From NCBI GenBank assembly GCA_037126765.1, contig JBBCBC010000002.1, positions 44,396,889-44,460,888 of the forward strand: 64,000 nt of DNA, written 5' to 3'. Shown piece after piece: positions 35,133 to 46,327 of the stretch. The notes under the pieces were generated by a model. The model did not search any database, had not been told where the DNA came from, and saw nothing but the letters and a program-made list of their open reading frames with translations. A program made the translations under genes and the position numbers. The DNA is from Stenogyne calaminthoides. Lineage: Eukaryota > Streptophyta > Magnoliopsida > Lamiales > Lamiaceae. Within the stretch, counting starts at the first letter, position 1. Each line of letters opens with the position of its first letter.

Positions 35133-35766
35133 GACTCTGTTAATTTTTAGCTATTTTCTCTCTCTTGTTCTTTGATGATGGAAAATTCTGTCATTTTTTG
35201 TGGGTATATAAAGGGTGGAAGGCTTTGGATAAGGTGACGACTGAGAAAACAATGTTGCAGAATTTTTTATGCAAGAAAAGGCGATATTTCAAGGGATTTT
35301 GCATTTCTTTAATGTGCACATAGTTTATTAATAAAATGTCTGTGTGCAACGGTGCATGGTTCCTGTGGTCATAGGGATGCATACTGCCGACCATTTTCTC
35401 ATTATTAAATTAATTGAAGGAAAATTCAAGTTAATTTAATTAGTCCGACTATAATGGGGATGGAACCTAGTTTTTGGAGAAATTAATTAATGAAATGATT
35501 AAAGTTGGGATTTGGGTGAAGTTTGCAAGTTAATGACGACTAATTAACGTGGAGACCAATTGTTGTATTTCCTAATTTGACCTGATTTTTTAAATTTTAC
35601 TAATAAGTCTTTATTTAATACTATGAGGTATGAACATAGGATTTGGTATTTGTTGGGTGGGAGTCGTGTGAACCAAGTCTTTTTAAAAATAGACAAAGTA
35701 TACTGTGAACAAGTTTCACACAAAAATCTGTAAAATTGATTAAAGGATATTATTAAAGGATATTAG

Positions 35767-36345
35767 TTGGAATTGGTATGCTGTGAAACTTGTTCACCGT
35801 GAAACTGATTTTTTTTTTACAGGCATACTCTTTAGTAATATAAGTCACACTCTTTAGTAATATAAGGGGGTGTTTGCAAAAACTTATGGTTTTTAAAGAA
35901 GTGGTTAAAATTAGTGATTATGGGAAAGTTGATTAATAGTAGAAGTTGATAATGTTTGTAAGAAAATTAAAAAAATGAGTTGATAGTGTTTGCAAAAAAA
36001 GTTAAAAGTTCTAAAAAAAGACTAAGAAGCTACTAAAAGCTTGAAACTTATAACTTATAACTTATGAGAATTTATTTAAGCTACTAAAAGAGAAATAAAC
36101 ACTTCAAATTGCTTTTGCACATAATTCTAAGTGACTATAATCACTTATAAGTTTTTGAAAACACCCCTAAGTCACACCCTTTAGTTATCACTACGATACC
36201 CTCTATTATAATATAAGTCACACCCTTCACTTTTATGAGTAATACCCTTTATAGTAAAAAATCACACCCTTTATAGTAAAAAGTCACACTCTTTAGTAAT
36301 ATAAGTCACACTCCTTAACCAGTTTTAACGTGAAATTTGTTCACC
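35767..36345. mobile_element. MITE with GTGAAACTTGTTCA ends (copy 2), interrupted
   Basis: Same family as 9308-9560: the left end is TATGCTGTGAAACTTGTTCA, and the right end, AACGTGAAATTTGTTCACCC, is its inverted partner. The central TATAAGTCACACNCTTTAG repeats are split at TATAAG|TCACAC by the Harbinger-like MITE at 35866-36167. Excising that element and one TAA restores the arrangement of the other copy. Confidence 0.7.
35866..36167. mobile_element. PIF/Harbinger-like MITE nested in another MITE, about 302 bp
   Basis: The left end is GGGGGTGTTTGCAAAAACTT and the right end, reverse-complemented, is GGGGTGTTTTCAAAAACTTA. It is flanked by TAA (35863-35865 and 36168-36170), the 3-bp duplication typical of PIF/Harbinger; a 4-bp reading, TAAG, is also possible. 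The interior is AT-rich and non-coding. Confidence 0.75.
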
Positions 36346-36389
36346 CTATATATTGCCTATTAGTTGTGATAATTGAATGATGTGATTTT

Positions 36390-36590
36390 TTGCTATAAAA
36401 GATATTATTCATAATACTAAATAGTGTGATTTATATTACAACATAAGGTATTAGTAGCGACAAATGAATGTGATTTATATTACAAAAAAAATATTCATCG
36501 TGATAATTAAAGGGCCATGTCTATAAAAAAAAAATAAAAAAAAATAATTGTGAACAAGTTTTACAACATATCAACTTTAAAAAAATAAGT
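36390..36590 (-). repeat. Inverted partial copy of the GTGAAACTTGTTCA MITE
   Basis: On the minus strand it reads ATGTTGTAAAACTTGTTCAC, then TATAGACATGGCCCTTTA and repeated GTAATATAAATCACA motifs, paralleling the MITE just upstream in the opposite orientation. The two form a head-to-head pair about 50 bases apart. Confidence 0.55.
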
Positions 36591-38142
36591 TATGTTTCAA
36601 TTTGATTGGTGGTTACTATTAAGACTAATAATAGTACGGTACTATTTGTCAAAAAAAAATAAAAATAGTACGGTACTATGTCATAAATGATGCCAATTAA
36701 ATTTGTTAAAAAATGATTAATTTGTTAAAATACTTAATAATTTATTAATTATTATTCTAGTATCTTGATTGAAAATTTGGAATCATATCAATTTAAGCAT
36801 TCTATATTAAATTAAAGTGGGAACAAACAATAAAAGAATAAAAAATATAAATTCAGAAAATAAGATAAAAAGTCAAGAAAATTGACTGTCTTATAATGTT
36901 CCAAGGCTTTAATGGACGGAGATAATATATTAATCAACGAGCTTTTATTACTCATTTTAAATCGAGTAACTTAATTTGAAAGCATAGAAGTTGGATCTTC
37001 ATTAGGAAGCAACATATTTTTTCAAGGTGACTATAATATTTTTTTGGCGGTTGTAAAAATGAAGAGTTACACATGGTGGAACATGGGAGCAGCAAACTAG
37101 AGTCCAAAAAAGCAACAGGCATTCATCCCCCTTTGTCAAATCATTTCGAAATACTACTTGGTGATGTGTTTGCAAACTCATTTTAACAGTTTAACCGTTT
37201 CTAAAATTACTTACTTTGAAAAGTTACGAGAAGAAATTATTGAAAATATAAGTAATTCTAACCATTTTTATATGAATTGCAAGCATTTGCATACTATTTA
37301 CATGAAGTATAACTTTGAATTATATTTTGTATAGCGAATTCCATTTAAAGTCCATCTTTTATATTACACGTTAATGCAATATTGTGATTCAATGGTGATA
37401 GTGATACAATATTTACTGAATTTTATGAAATATATAACTATTTCACATAGTATATGAAGGGTTACATTTACATATACAAAACCCATACTTAAACAGATCA
37501 TATGGTAGGTCCAGAAATTAAAGGAAAAAAGCGAAATAATTATATTTGAACATTATCATTCATCATTCAGACAATACCGCAAGATTCTATCTTTTTTTCT
37601 TTTGATGAATGATATCAACTGGTTTTATACTTGCAGATACAGATGGTGAATTACACCCTACACCAATTGTATCATTCATATCCACCATTGATCTGACGCT
37701 CATTGGTGTGTGGATCAACGGTGGATATGTAATATCATCTAGGTCACCAAAGTATCATTATTAAAATGAAAAAAAATTATCTAAGTACTTACCTAGAGCC
37801 TCATGCTTCATCGAATAATCACGTAGTACATAAGACTCTTTTATGATTAAAGCTTGATCCTAGAAAACGAAGGTATCATGACAAGGAAAAGACGAACATT
37901 TGCTACGGGTCAAAGGAAAACATACACTACGAACAATTATAAGATTTCTTGTTATCACTTCAAGTAATTCATGTCATCAATTGTTTAGTTTCACAATATA
38001 AGATGTTGAAATTATGAGTTACAAAGTTACTTCTTCTCATTCCAGATTATGAACATATTCGAATCAACAACTGCATTTTCTCATAGTTGATTTCTTGTAA
38101 TTTAAAATATGGACTTACATCCATGATGAAGTTGTCAACGGT
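36591..38142. other. Intergenic, 3' flank of the MARCH-type gene
   Basis: No gene. A 16-bp near-perfect stem, ATATCCACCATTGATC against GATCAACGGTGGATAT with a 19-base loop, lies at 37678-37728; it may be an RNA hairpin in the distal 3' region or a small repeat. The rest is AT-rich. Confidence 0.5.
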
Positions 38143-41100
38143 TTATAGTAGTCCAAGTGATTTCAGCTGCTGAACGTGCTCGGGTGGAAGAGTTGGGGGC
38201 GACCAATCGGATCCAGTCATCTCATCATCAACATCCTCGACAACATATTCCTAAATAAGCACGTCATACAAAATAACAGATTATATAATGTGTAACTCTT
38301 TGGCGCACCAGTTGCAATGTGCTACTGTTTTATATTTGACCTAAAACTTTCAACCAAGCTATATTTTATATTTTTTCACGAATCATGAAAAAAAAAAGCG
38401 GTCGAAAAGTATTAGTTCATTCGATGAACAATATCAGCTCATATGATGAAAAGTATTAGTTGTATATTGAAACGGTACTAATATTATTCAGCCTACAAAA
38501 TAATACTTTTTCGATGAACAATATCAGCTCATATGGCTAATACTTCTCATTTTATAATTCAGTGTTTTTTTGTGAATTGAGTCGAGCTTTGGCTAAAATT
38601 GCACCAGTTGCACCATTTGCGAATAGATGTTTTAGCCTTATATGATATGTAAAAAATGGGAAGCTTTGCACATGCGGGGGAATTGGGGGAGACTCACTTT
38701 TGTTAGCATTCTTTTTGCTAGTATGTGGTAGTGACGCTGCCAAATCCTTTGCCCAACCATTGTGGCAACCAAAATAGTATAGAATATACCCACAATGGTA
38801 AATAAACCAAGCACTATTATAGCCACTATTAATAACAACGGCAATCCAGCTTCACCAGCACCTCCCAGACAACCACATTCAGTAGCCGCACCAGCACAGG
38901 TCTCGAAGCATGTGGTACAATCAGTCCACATGCAAAGAGTTCCAGGCAAATGACAATCAACACACACACTGCAACAATTAAGAAACAGAAAAAGTTTTAT
39001 TCAGAGTACGATTTTGAGAAACAGCCATAAACAAGTAGAAAATACTAATAGAACGTAGTAAGTCTGAAAACAAAATATACCAGGAGGAGGATCAGAATAC
39101 GATGGCTCAAAATATAAAATCACCACGATATAACAGAAAAGTCGTATTGGTTTCCGGAGAACTATATTAATGCCAAAGTTACGATATATGAGATTACATC
39201 TAACCAGGCACTACATGGAAGTTTTCTTGAATTTTACTCTAAATGGTCGAGGTAATAGTCACTTTATCCATTAACCAACAAAGCCAAAGAATGCAATATT
39301 ATGTAATAGAAATAACTAAGATGTTTATAGATAAGAGAATTTCCCCCTCTTTCAGAACTAATATTGGAAAACAAACTTTTCTAGGAAAAGACAGAGCTAA
39401 CACAATGAGAGCACATAAACACTACAATGCTACTACTGAAGGTTTACAAGAAACTCATTCGCATCTTCAAGAAAAAATATATGCCACATAATAAATAACG
39501 TACCCAGTATGACAACAACATAGACACAATTCTCGACATGGCTGAGCTAGATCATTTAAGCACTCTTCTGTCATAACAAGTAATAAAGCACCCAGATAAG
39601 CCCAGCAAAGCGAAAAACAATAATGCCCCTGCACAGATAAAATTGGATTGCTTAAATATTTTAATATCAATTTATGACCAACTAATAAGTTAAAACAGAT
39701 GCACCCCAAGGCATGTAGCATAATCTACAGAATGTCAAATCTGTGTACTGAATCAAGATTCAGTCAAATTGGTTCATTTATAGATTTCACATATTTGATA
39801 ATCGCATAAGAACATTGGATAAAAGTATTCTATAAAATTCTGCACTAATTGTTGATTAACATTTTATGGACTTTTTGCCTCTGGTCAGGGAAAAGAAATG
39901 ATATGCATCTACCATTTTCTCGGGCCTGAATAAAATATACTGTACTTTTTTTCTTTCAAACCTCAGGTTTCACCATTGACAGGATAGAATGGGTTATTTC
40001 TACATAATCGTTCTTTCACATGAGGCCAAATGGATCAAATCCTAGAAAGTAAATAGTTCAGCACAAACTCAGTGATTAGACTATTAGTTCTCCAATGACA
40101 GTATGAGAGCCTGATTGCTAATATTTACTATAATATTGTCAAACCATGCAAATTAGGCAAAGTCAATAACTTATACCCAAGACTATTTATGATAGAATTT
40201 GAGGAATACACGTTAAAAACTAATATTCAATCATGTAAGAAAAATAATAACTTCCATGTCCAAGAAGCTCAAAATGTTATACCACATATGTAGTAGAAGC
40301 TAAGCTCGCTATCAAAACCCCAGGTTTGACGGAGCCAATATTTTTGGCAACCATCAATAAGATACACCAAATATGCCAACAGAGCAATAACCTGAAACAG
40401 GAAATATGAATGTCATAAACAGAAATACAAGGGAACAAAATATGTTGTCGTTGCATATATTTCTTTTGGAGGTCTTTGAACACAACAACATAAAATCAAG
40501 CAAAGACACCAACAAAATGGAAAATAACTTGAATAAAACAAATAATACCAGCTGCACCGTGAAAAAGATAAATAAAATATCCCTCGTGACAAAAAATCGA
40601 AATTTTAATGTCCGCCATTTCCTATCAGCAACACCATGAACTCTTATATGATAAGGAGCTTTGCAAGTTGTGCAATGAGCAAAGGCAAGCCCTTCCTGCA
40701 GGAAGAAAACACGAATCAGCAGTCTTGCACTAGGCATTTCAGCTTCGAAAAGAACAATTACTTCTTAACCAAAAAAACTTTAACCCGAAAAGCAGACTTT
40801 AAGAAGCAAACATCAAGCACACCATATTCCCAAGAAGCTCCAAATATAAGTGAAAAAATTCAGCACACAGTTCAGTTCTCGACAACTTGAAATGTATTTA
40901 CCTTCACTGCTCGCCAATGATCCAGACACTCTCTGTGGACATATTTCGCTGTGCCTTTGCACTTGCAAGGAGCAATGAAATCCCTACCTGATCAATAACC
41001 AGAGATGCAAGTATGAAACTATTCTGTTTGCATTAAATTAACTGCAGGAGCTATATACATAGCTACTAAATATTTATAATCGCAACAACGAACACAAAAT

Positions 41101-41485
41101 GGATCAAAATCTATAACACTTCCAAACATGGAACAGTGGAAATGATATCAAGTATGAAGTAAAATTACACTACATAATCAAAGAACCAAAAAGGGTCAGG
41201 CCCCGACCCCTTTTTTGCATTACAGAGGCACAATTTAGAAACCCCAAAATGCCGTTTACCAATAATTCCCAGCAAGATAACGTTTTTCAACTAAGAACAT
41301 AACCAGCAGCAAAAACCAAGCTCTAAACTTAAAAATGATTAAAACAAGGGAAATTATTTACCCTCGGTTTCGAGGCAAATCCGGCACTGAATTTGCTCAT
41401 CAGGACCAGCCTCGAGGTCAATTTCAGAGGGTTCCTTCATGGGCTTTGGCGGCACCAGCGGTAAAGAATCCGATTGCTCCATCAT
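38143..41485 (-). CDS. RING-CH (MARCH-type) membrane E3 ubiquitin ligase, frameshifted
   Basis: Seven coding exons on the minus strand: 41485-41362, 40987-40902, 40695-40549, 40391-40283, 39628-39504, 38968-38698 and 38250-38143, all with GT-AG borders. The first two and a half encode a RING-CH domain: CRIC, CKC, HRECLDHW and CTTC supply the C4HC3 zinc ligands. The rest has several hydrophobic spans (ILFIFFTVQLVIALLAYLVY; LPLLLIVAIIVLGLFTIVGI) and a Cys-rich segment (PCRELCLCCC...CMWTDCTTCF) found in this plant family of about 320 residues. It is likely a membrane-bound ubiquitin ligase. Exon phases fit except in exon 5, which is one base too long: upstream the frame reads FFALLGLSGCFITCYDRRV, downstream NDLAQPCRELC in another frame, with the switch near 39556. 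Either the gene is broken or an A was added in assembly. Introns hold repeats. Confidence 0.88.
38290..38620. mobile_element. AAGTATTAGTT-type MITE in the last intron of the MARCH gene
   Basis: Between exons 6 and 7: GCACCAGTTGCA occurs at both ends (about 38306 and 38602), and the interior holds GAAAAGTATTAGTTCATTCG, AACAATATCAGCTCATATG (twice) and inverted AATACTTTTTCGATG. The same vocabulary occurs at 55165-55390 and in a TGA-gene intron at 60440-60700. Confidence 0.55.
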
Positions 41486-41834
41486 TACAGAATTGTGATG
41501 ATATATTTCACCAATTTGAATTCGATTTCATATATTGAATAAACAAAAATAAACCCTCTAAAATTCTCCCAAAATTCTACGGCACCTGAAATCCTCAATG
41601 CACAACAATTCCACAACTAATTTCCAAAAGATGGTTTCAGAATTCAGACAAACTCTCAATCAGCGTTGAAAGTGTTGGGGGGTTTTTGTTTTCGATGAAG
41701 ATTGAACAAGAAGAGGAATGATTCAAAAGAAAACCACCAACACCCACCCCAAAAAAGTCTTGGCACTAATTTACTTTTTACTGAAATTCCGGATTTACCC
41801 TTGACTGCAATCAATGGAATTACTAAAGAATTTT

Positions 41835-42330
41835 ATTTTTTTTTTCTCTCATAACTTATCTACTGTTTATTTTTCGTTCCAAAAAATTTAACTATCCAAT
41901 TTTGATTCCATAACTAAATTGATTGTTCAATTTTGGTCTCATTTTTGCCGAAAAATTGCAAACAATGTCGATATGACCACATGTAAGTCACGTGCCGGTA
42001 TAATTTGGTGGTTTCCTATACACTCGATGACGTGAATGCTGACTATTTTTTTCTTTTTATTTTTTTACATTATTTAATTAATTAAGCTACACATATGTAA
42101 ATAATCCAACAAATTTAATCAAAACTAAAATTTAAAATCTATAAATGTAAGAACGACTAAATTTTACCGGCACGTGACTTGTATGAGATCGAAAATGACA
42201 TTTTTTCCAAATTTTTGGTAAAACTGGGATTAAAATTGGACAATCAATTTAATTATGAGACTAAAATTGATCATTAAAATTTTTTGAGACGAAAAATGAA
42301 CAATACATATTATGGGACCAAAAAACTTTT
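41835..42330. mobile_element. Foldback element with about 160-bp inverted arms
   Basis: The left arm (about 41850-42010: TTATTTTTCGTTCCAAAAAA, AAATTGATTGTTCAATTTTG, CAAGTCACGTGCCGGTA-like) pairs with the right arm (about 42160-42325), whose minus strand reads TTCATTTTTCGTCTCAAAAA, AAATTGATTGTCCAATTTTA and CAAGTCACGTGCCGGTAAAA. The spacer is about 150 bases. No target duplication was settled and nothing is coded. It sits just upstream of the MARCH-type gene promoter. Confidence 0.75.
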
Positions 42331-42678
42331 TTCCTCTTACTACCGATCCTCCTAATTCCCAAAATATTATTGCAAACATAAATAGTCGCAAGGATTTTAA
42401 ATAAATAAATAAATAACCTACATATTCATGATAGTGGGTGAATTTATTTCGAAGGTTACTAGTGATTTATAGGCATAATAAAGTGTGCATGTCTATCTAG
42501 TTAGTATCTACCACCAAACACAGAACCTCCCCATCCTTATGATTTTTTTAATTTTCTATTCCGGAACAACATTGAATGAAATGAAATTGAATAAATATCA
42601 TGAAATTAAAATCAAACTAATTATGAGAATTTACGTCAAGGCAATTAGTGCAAAGTTAAAAGAAGAAACAAAATTCAA

Positions 42679-42752
42679 TGTCTGAGCCTGGGTTCGAACC
42701 GGGGACCTCTAGTGTGTGAGACTAGCTTGATAACCGACTACACCACCCAAAC
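42679..42752 (-). tRNA. tRNA-Val (CAC)
   Basis: On the minus strand 74 bases fold as a tRNA: acceptor GTTTGGG with CTCAGAC plus discriminator A, D-arm GGTGTAGTCGGTTATCA, anticodon loop CTCACAC (anticodon CAC at 42716-42718), T loop TTCGAAC. Box B (GGTTCGAACC) is perfect. Compared with my recollection of plant Val-CAC genes, it has a U-G pair in the acceptor stem, one T-stem C-A mismatch (51-63) and a changed base at the end of the D stem. It is probably a true gene, possibly of reduced fitness. Confidence 0.85.
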
Positions 42753-43129
42753 GATTTGTTTTCTGTTTATTATGAAATATATAAGTTTTAAATTTTATTT
42801 TTCTTCAGATACATTCAATTCGATCTGATTTAAAAACGGGAAAAATAAGTATTGAAGCCGATTTGAATTTAATTGGGTTATAAACCTATGACTTATTTTT
42901 TTTCGAGCTCAACTGAGCAATAAAATCATGAGAAAAGTGTGAGAATTTTTTATATAGTAGTAACATTTTTTTTTCTTCATATTGTAGTACTTTTTTGTTG
43001 ATAAAAATATTAAATAAAAAGATTGTACTGAAAATAGAGTTTTATTTTAAGACATGGAAAATGGAGTAAGGTGAAATTACCGAATTTTGTTTCTAAGAAA
43101 AAAAAATATAAACAAGTAATTCCAAACAA
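42753..43129. other. AT-rich intergenic sequence
   Basis: I see nothing supported between the tRNA-Val gene and the short repeat at 43130. Confidence 0.6.
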
Positions 43130-43285
43130 TTACTTCGTGAGATACTCTTGCGTGAGACCGCCTTACAATGAAACAGAGTGTAATTTAACGTTTTTAACAC
43201 TTTGAAAGGAGCGGATGTTAATTGTGCTAAGTTATGCTCCGTCTTATGAACGATACCATCTCATACAATTTTTTGTCTTAGTTCA
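43130..43285. repeat. Short MITE-like repeat with GAGAC ends (copy 4)
   Basis: Left CTTGCGTGAGACCGCCTTAC, core TAACACTTTGAAAGG with ATGTTAATTGTGCTAAGTTA, right CGATACCATCTCATACAATT. Same layout as at 150, 25505 and 31445. Confidence 0.65.
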
Positions 43286-43588
43286 TTGAATATGTTAAAC
43301 ATAATTAACCAATTGTTTCCTTCAGAAAACCATAAACTACTTTAGATAATGGGGGAATATTGTAACAAAGCATTCTTAGTTCTTACTAATGATTTCTCAT
43401 TTCTTGCCGCGAGGAATTAAATAAAAGAGTTTTACATAAGTCAATGATTAAACATGAGTAGCTCTAAATAATAAACCTCCTCTACTACTCATAAACAAAG
43501 CTATAAAATGTTGCCAAATTTAATTCATAAAGATAGACTACTAGTACTAGGTAGAGGAGGCAATATTTTTACTATTACCAATCCTTGC

Positions 43589-45491
43589 TCACTTCTTCCT
43601 TTTCTTGGGAGGCTGTAGGGCTTCCTCCTCCTCGTCTTCCTCTTCGTCCTCGTTTCCATCATCTTCTCCTTCAACCCCCTCTTCTTCACCCTCGTCTTTC
43701 TCATCATCATCATCATCATCTTCGTCATCGTCATCTTCATCATCATCATCATCATCATCGTCATCATCATCATCATCATCATCATCGTCTTCTCCAAGTC
43801 CTGGCTCGTCATCATCTTCCTCTTCGCCATTTTCTTCGACTCCACCTGGACCATTTTTGGCACCGGGCTTGTCGGTGCCTTCAGTAGGGGGTCCATCTTC
43901 CACGTCACCGGCCTCGTCATCATCTTCTTTGTCTTCATTGCCGTCGTCATTATCAACATCCACCGGCTTGCTCGGCCAAGAAATGTGTTGATCTCCTCTC
44001 AACTTAGTTTGGTTGATTAGTAGCTTCATGTATTCCTAGAGTTCAAAAGGATTTCATCAACAATTGGATATTATGATTCATTTCATATATGGTGGATAAA
44101 GTACAATACATGTAGCATACGTGCACATGTTACTTGGTCCTATTTTATCATTTGTTACAAAATTGAACCTTTTATACAGAAAATTATACATTTAGATAGA
44201 TTTACTCCCATCAACGAACCTTAGGTTGGGAAATTTGGGAATGAACTTGAAATCTATAACAAATTCTTTGAAATTGTTTGGATTTTAAGGAAAAAAATTC
44301 ATTACCCTTGGTTTGAACTAATTTTCAACGAATTTTAGAAACCTTTCATTTCATATACTTCAATTCAAGCGTAACTTTATCGTAATATTGCTTTAACATA
44401 AAGAGGTCCAAATACTATTAAACTGATAAATCATAGGCCTCCTAGGAAACTATCAACTTAAATTGATCACAATTTATTCGACTCAATCTCATTCTAATGA
44501 GACCGTGTCACAGAAGATTATGCGAACAGAAAAGGGAAATTTGAATAACGATGTAAATATATAGGTATAAATTATCAAGGCCCAACAGTGATTCGAAAGA
44601 ATTTTGGGCTGTGGACTTGGCCCAAATTCACTAGGGTTCAGCTCAGCCCATTTAAGCATATGATTGGTTACTTGTAACTTGTAAGCAATTCGGTTAACAA
44701 ACCGGATGAAAAGTATTTATTTATTTATTGGTAATATTAATTATTTTATTAAAAAATTTAATTGTGCACCAAATGGCATATTTTGTTGCTCATAAACAGA
44801 AGCCTATTCTAATGAAATCTTTTATCAAAAATAAAATAAAAATTCTAACGAAATCAAATCAATAATCATGACTACTTTTTAATATTTACGACAAATATAT
44901 ATGAAATTACATTAATAAACGACAGTTTAATGTTTCACAGTAAAAGCTTACGATTAATTGTAAAAATATAACATGCATAGTCAAGAAAAAAATATATTCA
45001 ATAAAACTCTCTTTGAGCTGAGAAATAAAATTCTGATATTTTATTAAAGAAACTTTTTTTTTTTTCGCCGTGGATATTTTATTAAAGAAACTTGTACTAT
45101 TATTCTAGATCTCTCTTCTTCTTTTTTTGGACAAGAGAAACCAGTCTAGATCTGACGTTTTTTTCCCTCAAAACCAACCTAAGAAGATCTACTTAAAAAA
45201 CCGACAATCAATAAAATATGCAAAATATTTTAATCTCAACAAAAAAGGGATATTTTCTCAGAAAAAATATTAGAAAAAAATACATTTTTGAATTTCAACT
45301 TTTAGCAAATCAGAGCGAGATTTGATTAAATTATTTTTAACCTTTATTACCTTAGAGAGGACTGATATAACACGCTGAGCTTTGACCAGAGCGCAGAGCA
45401 GCAAAGCCGGTAAAGCCGTTTCGCCACAGGCGCACGTTAGCAGACCCTGCTTAAGCGTGGTTAACGTATCTGAGCCGCAGTTGATCTCCAT
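43589..45491 (-). CDS. Acidic Asp/Glu-rich nuclear-type protein, two coding exons, 195 aa
   Basis: Exon 1 (45491-45351) begins MEINCGSDTLTTLKQG and ends in VISVLSK at a good donor, AAG|GTAATA. Exon 2 (44035-43589) follows an acceptor, CTCTAG|GAATAC, and continues in phase 0 with EYMKLLINQTKLRG. The joined product is 195 residues: a helix-prone, Cys/Leu-rich N-terminus (residues 1-62); a linker; a highly acidic middle with an uninterrupted run of 17 Asp and then DE-rich blocks; and the basic tail PPKKRKK, a classical nuclear-localisation motif. Such acid-plus-NLS proteins often bind histones or basic partners, but that is inference. The tract is a GAT/GAC triplet microsatellite and should vary in length. 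Opposite-strand Ser- and His-rich frames are shadows. Confidence 0.75.
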
Positions 45492-45510
45492 CTTTCACTC
45501 GTAAACTCAA

Positions 45511-45967
45511 CTGCGGAGAACTATGGTCGTTAGATCTGTACAGATTATCTTCCAAATATATATACAAAATTCAAAAGGAAAATACAAGACGACAGAAATC
45601 GACTTTTTATTCTTCTGTAAAATAATAAAAAGTTCAGTTACTAGAATCAGGAAATTAGTAGAGAAAATACAGCAGAAACAAACAATTTCCTGAGAAAAAA
45701 GATGCTAAAAATTAAAATTATAAGTCATTTCAAAATTAAGATTCGTCATGAAGCTCAGAAAAGCGCAAAAGATATACATAATGAATTGGTAGATCCAGAT
45801 CTGAGATTATTACTATAATAATCTGAAGTCAACTAGCACTAAGCCTCGAAAATCTGCCGAAATTATGGAGAAATTTGTGTGAAGCTTAGCTTTAATCGAA
45901 GAAAGAAATAAAAATCAAAACAAATCGAAAATAATTGGGCGAAGAGTTTTCGGAGAGGAAAACTTAC
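45511..45967 (-). other. Leader (5' UTR) intron of the acidic-protein gene
   Basis: On the minus strand CCG|GTAAGTTTTC at 45967 and TTCTCCGCAG|TTGAG ending at 45511 form a clean 457-bp intron. The exon after it has 19 leader bases and then the ATG at 45491. Leader introns near the start often raise expression of plant genes. The first, non-coding exon starts around 46000-46100, where AAATATATTTA at about 46105 (minus strand) may be a TATA-like site. Confidence 0.6.
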
Positions 45968-46327
45968 CGGAAAATCAGATCTGAGGTTGGATGGAGGATA
46001 TCTGAGAATCTGGAGAGCTAAAATGAGTGGGAGGAGAGATCTGAGGCAACTTTCATTGTGGACCGTTGGATCAAGTGGAGAAACTATAGAGACAGCAGGA
46101 TGTAAATATATTTGCAGGAAAGAGTTGAGGTGATTGGTGATGAATGATGATTCTTGGGAGAGCTGACCGTAATCTTCTTCAGAGAGGGGTCGGGCAGTGC
46201 GGGCAGCGTTTAGATCAAGCCATAATACGTGCTGCCCGATGACTCGATAACGGGTTTGGTTTAGTTAAAAAGTTAATGATCTAAGTTACGGACTTTAGGT
46301 AATTATGAACTTTGAAAATAGATACTA

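Noticed and set aside
43585..43991. Plus-strand Ser-rich and His-rich frames opposite the acidic gene
   Set aside because: They are shadows of the GAT/GAC triplet repeat read on the other strand. The minus frame has a splice-supported N-terminus and an NLS tail.
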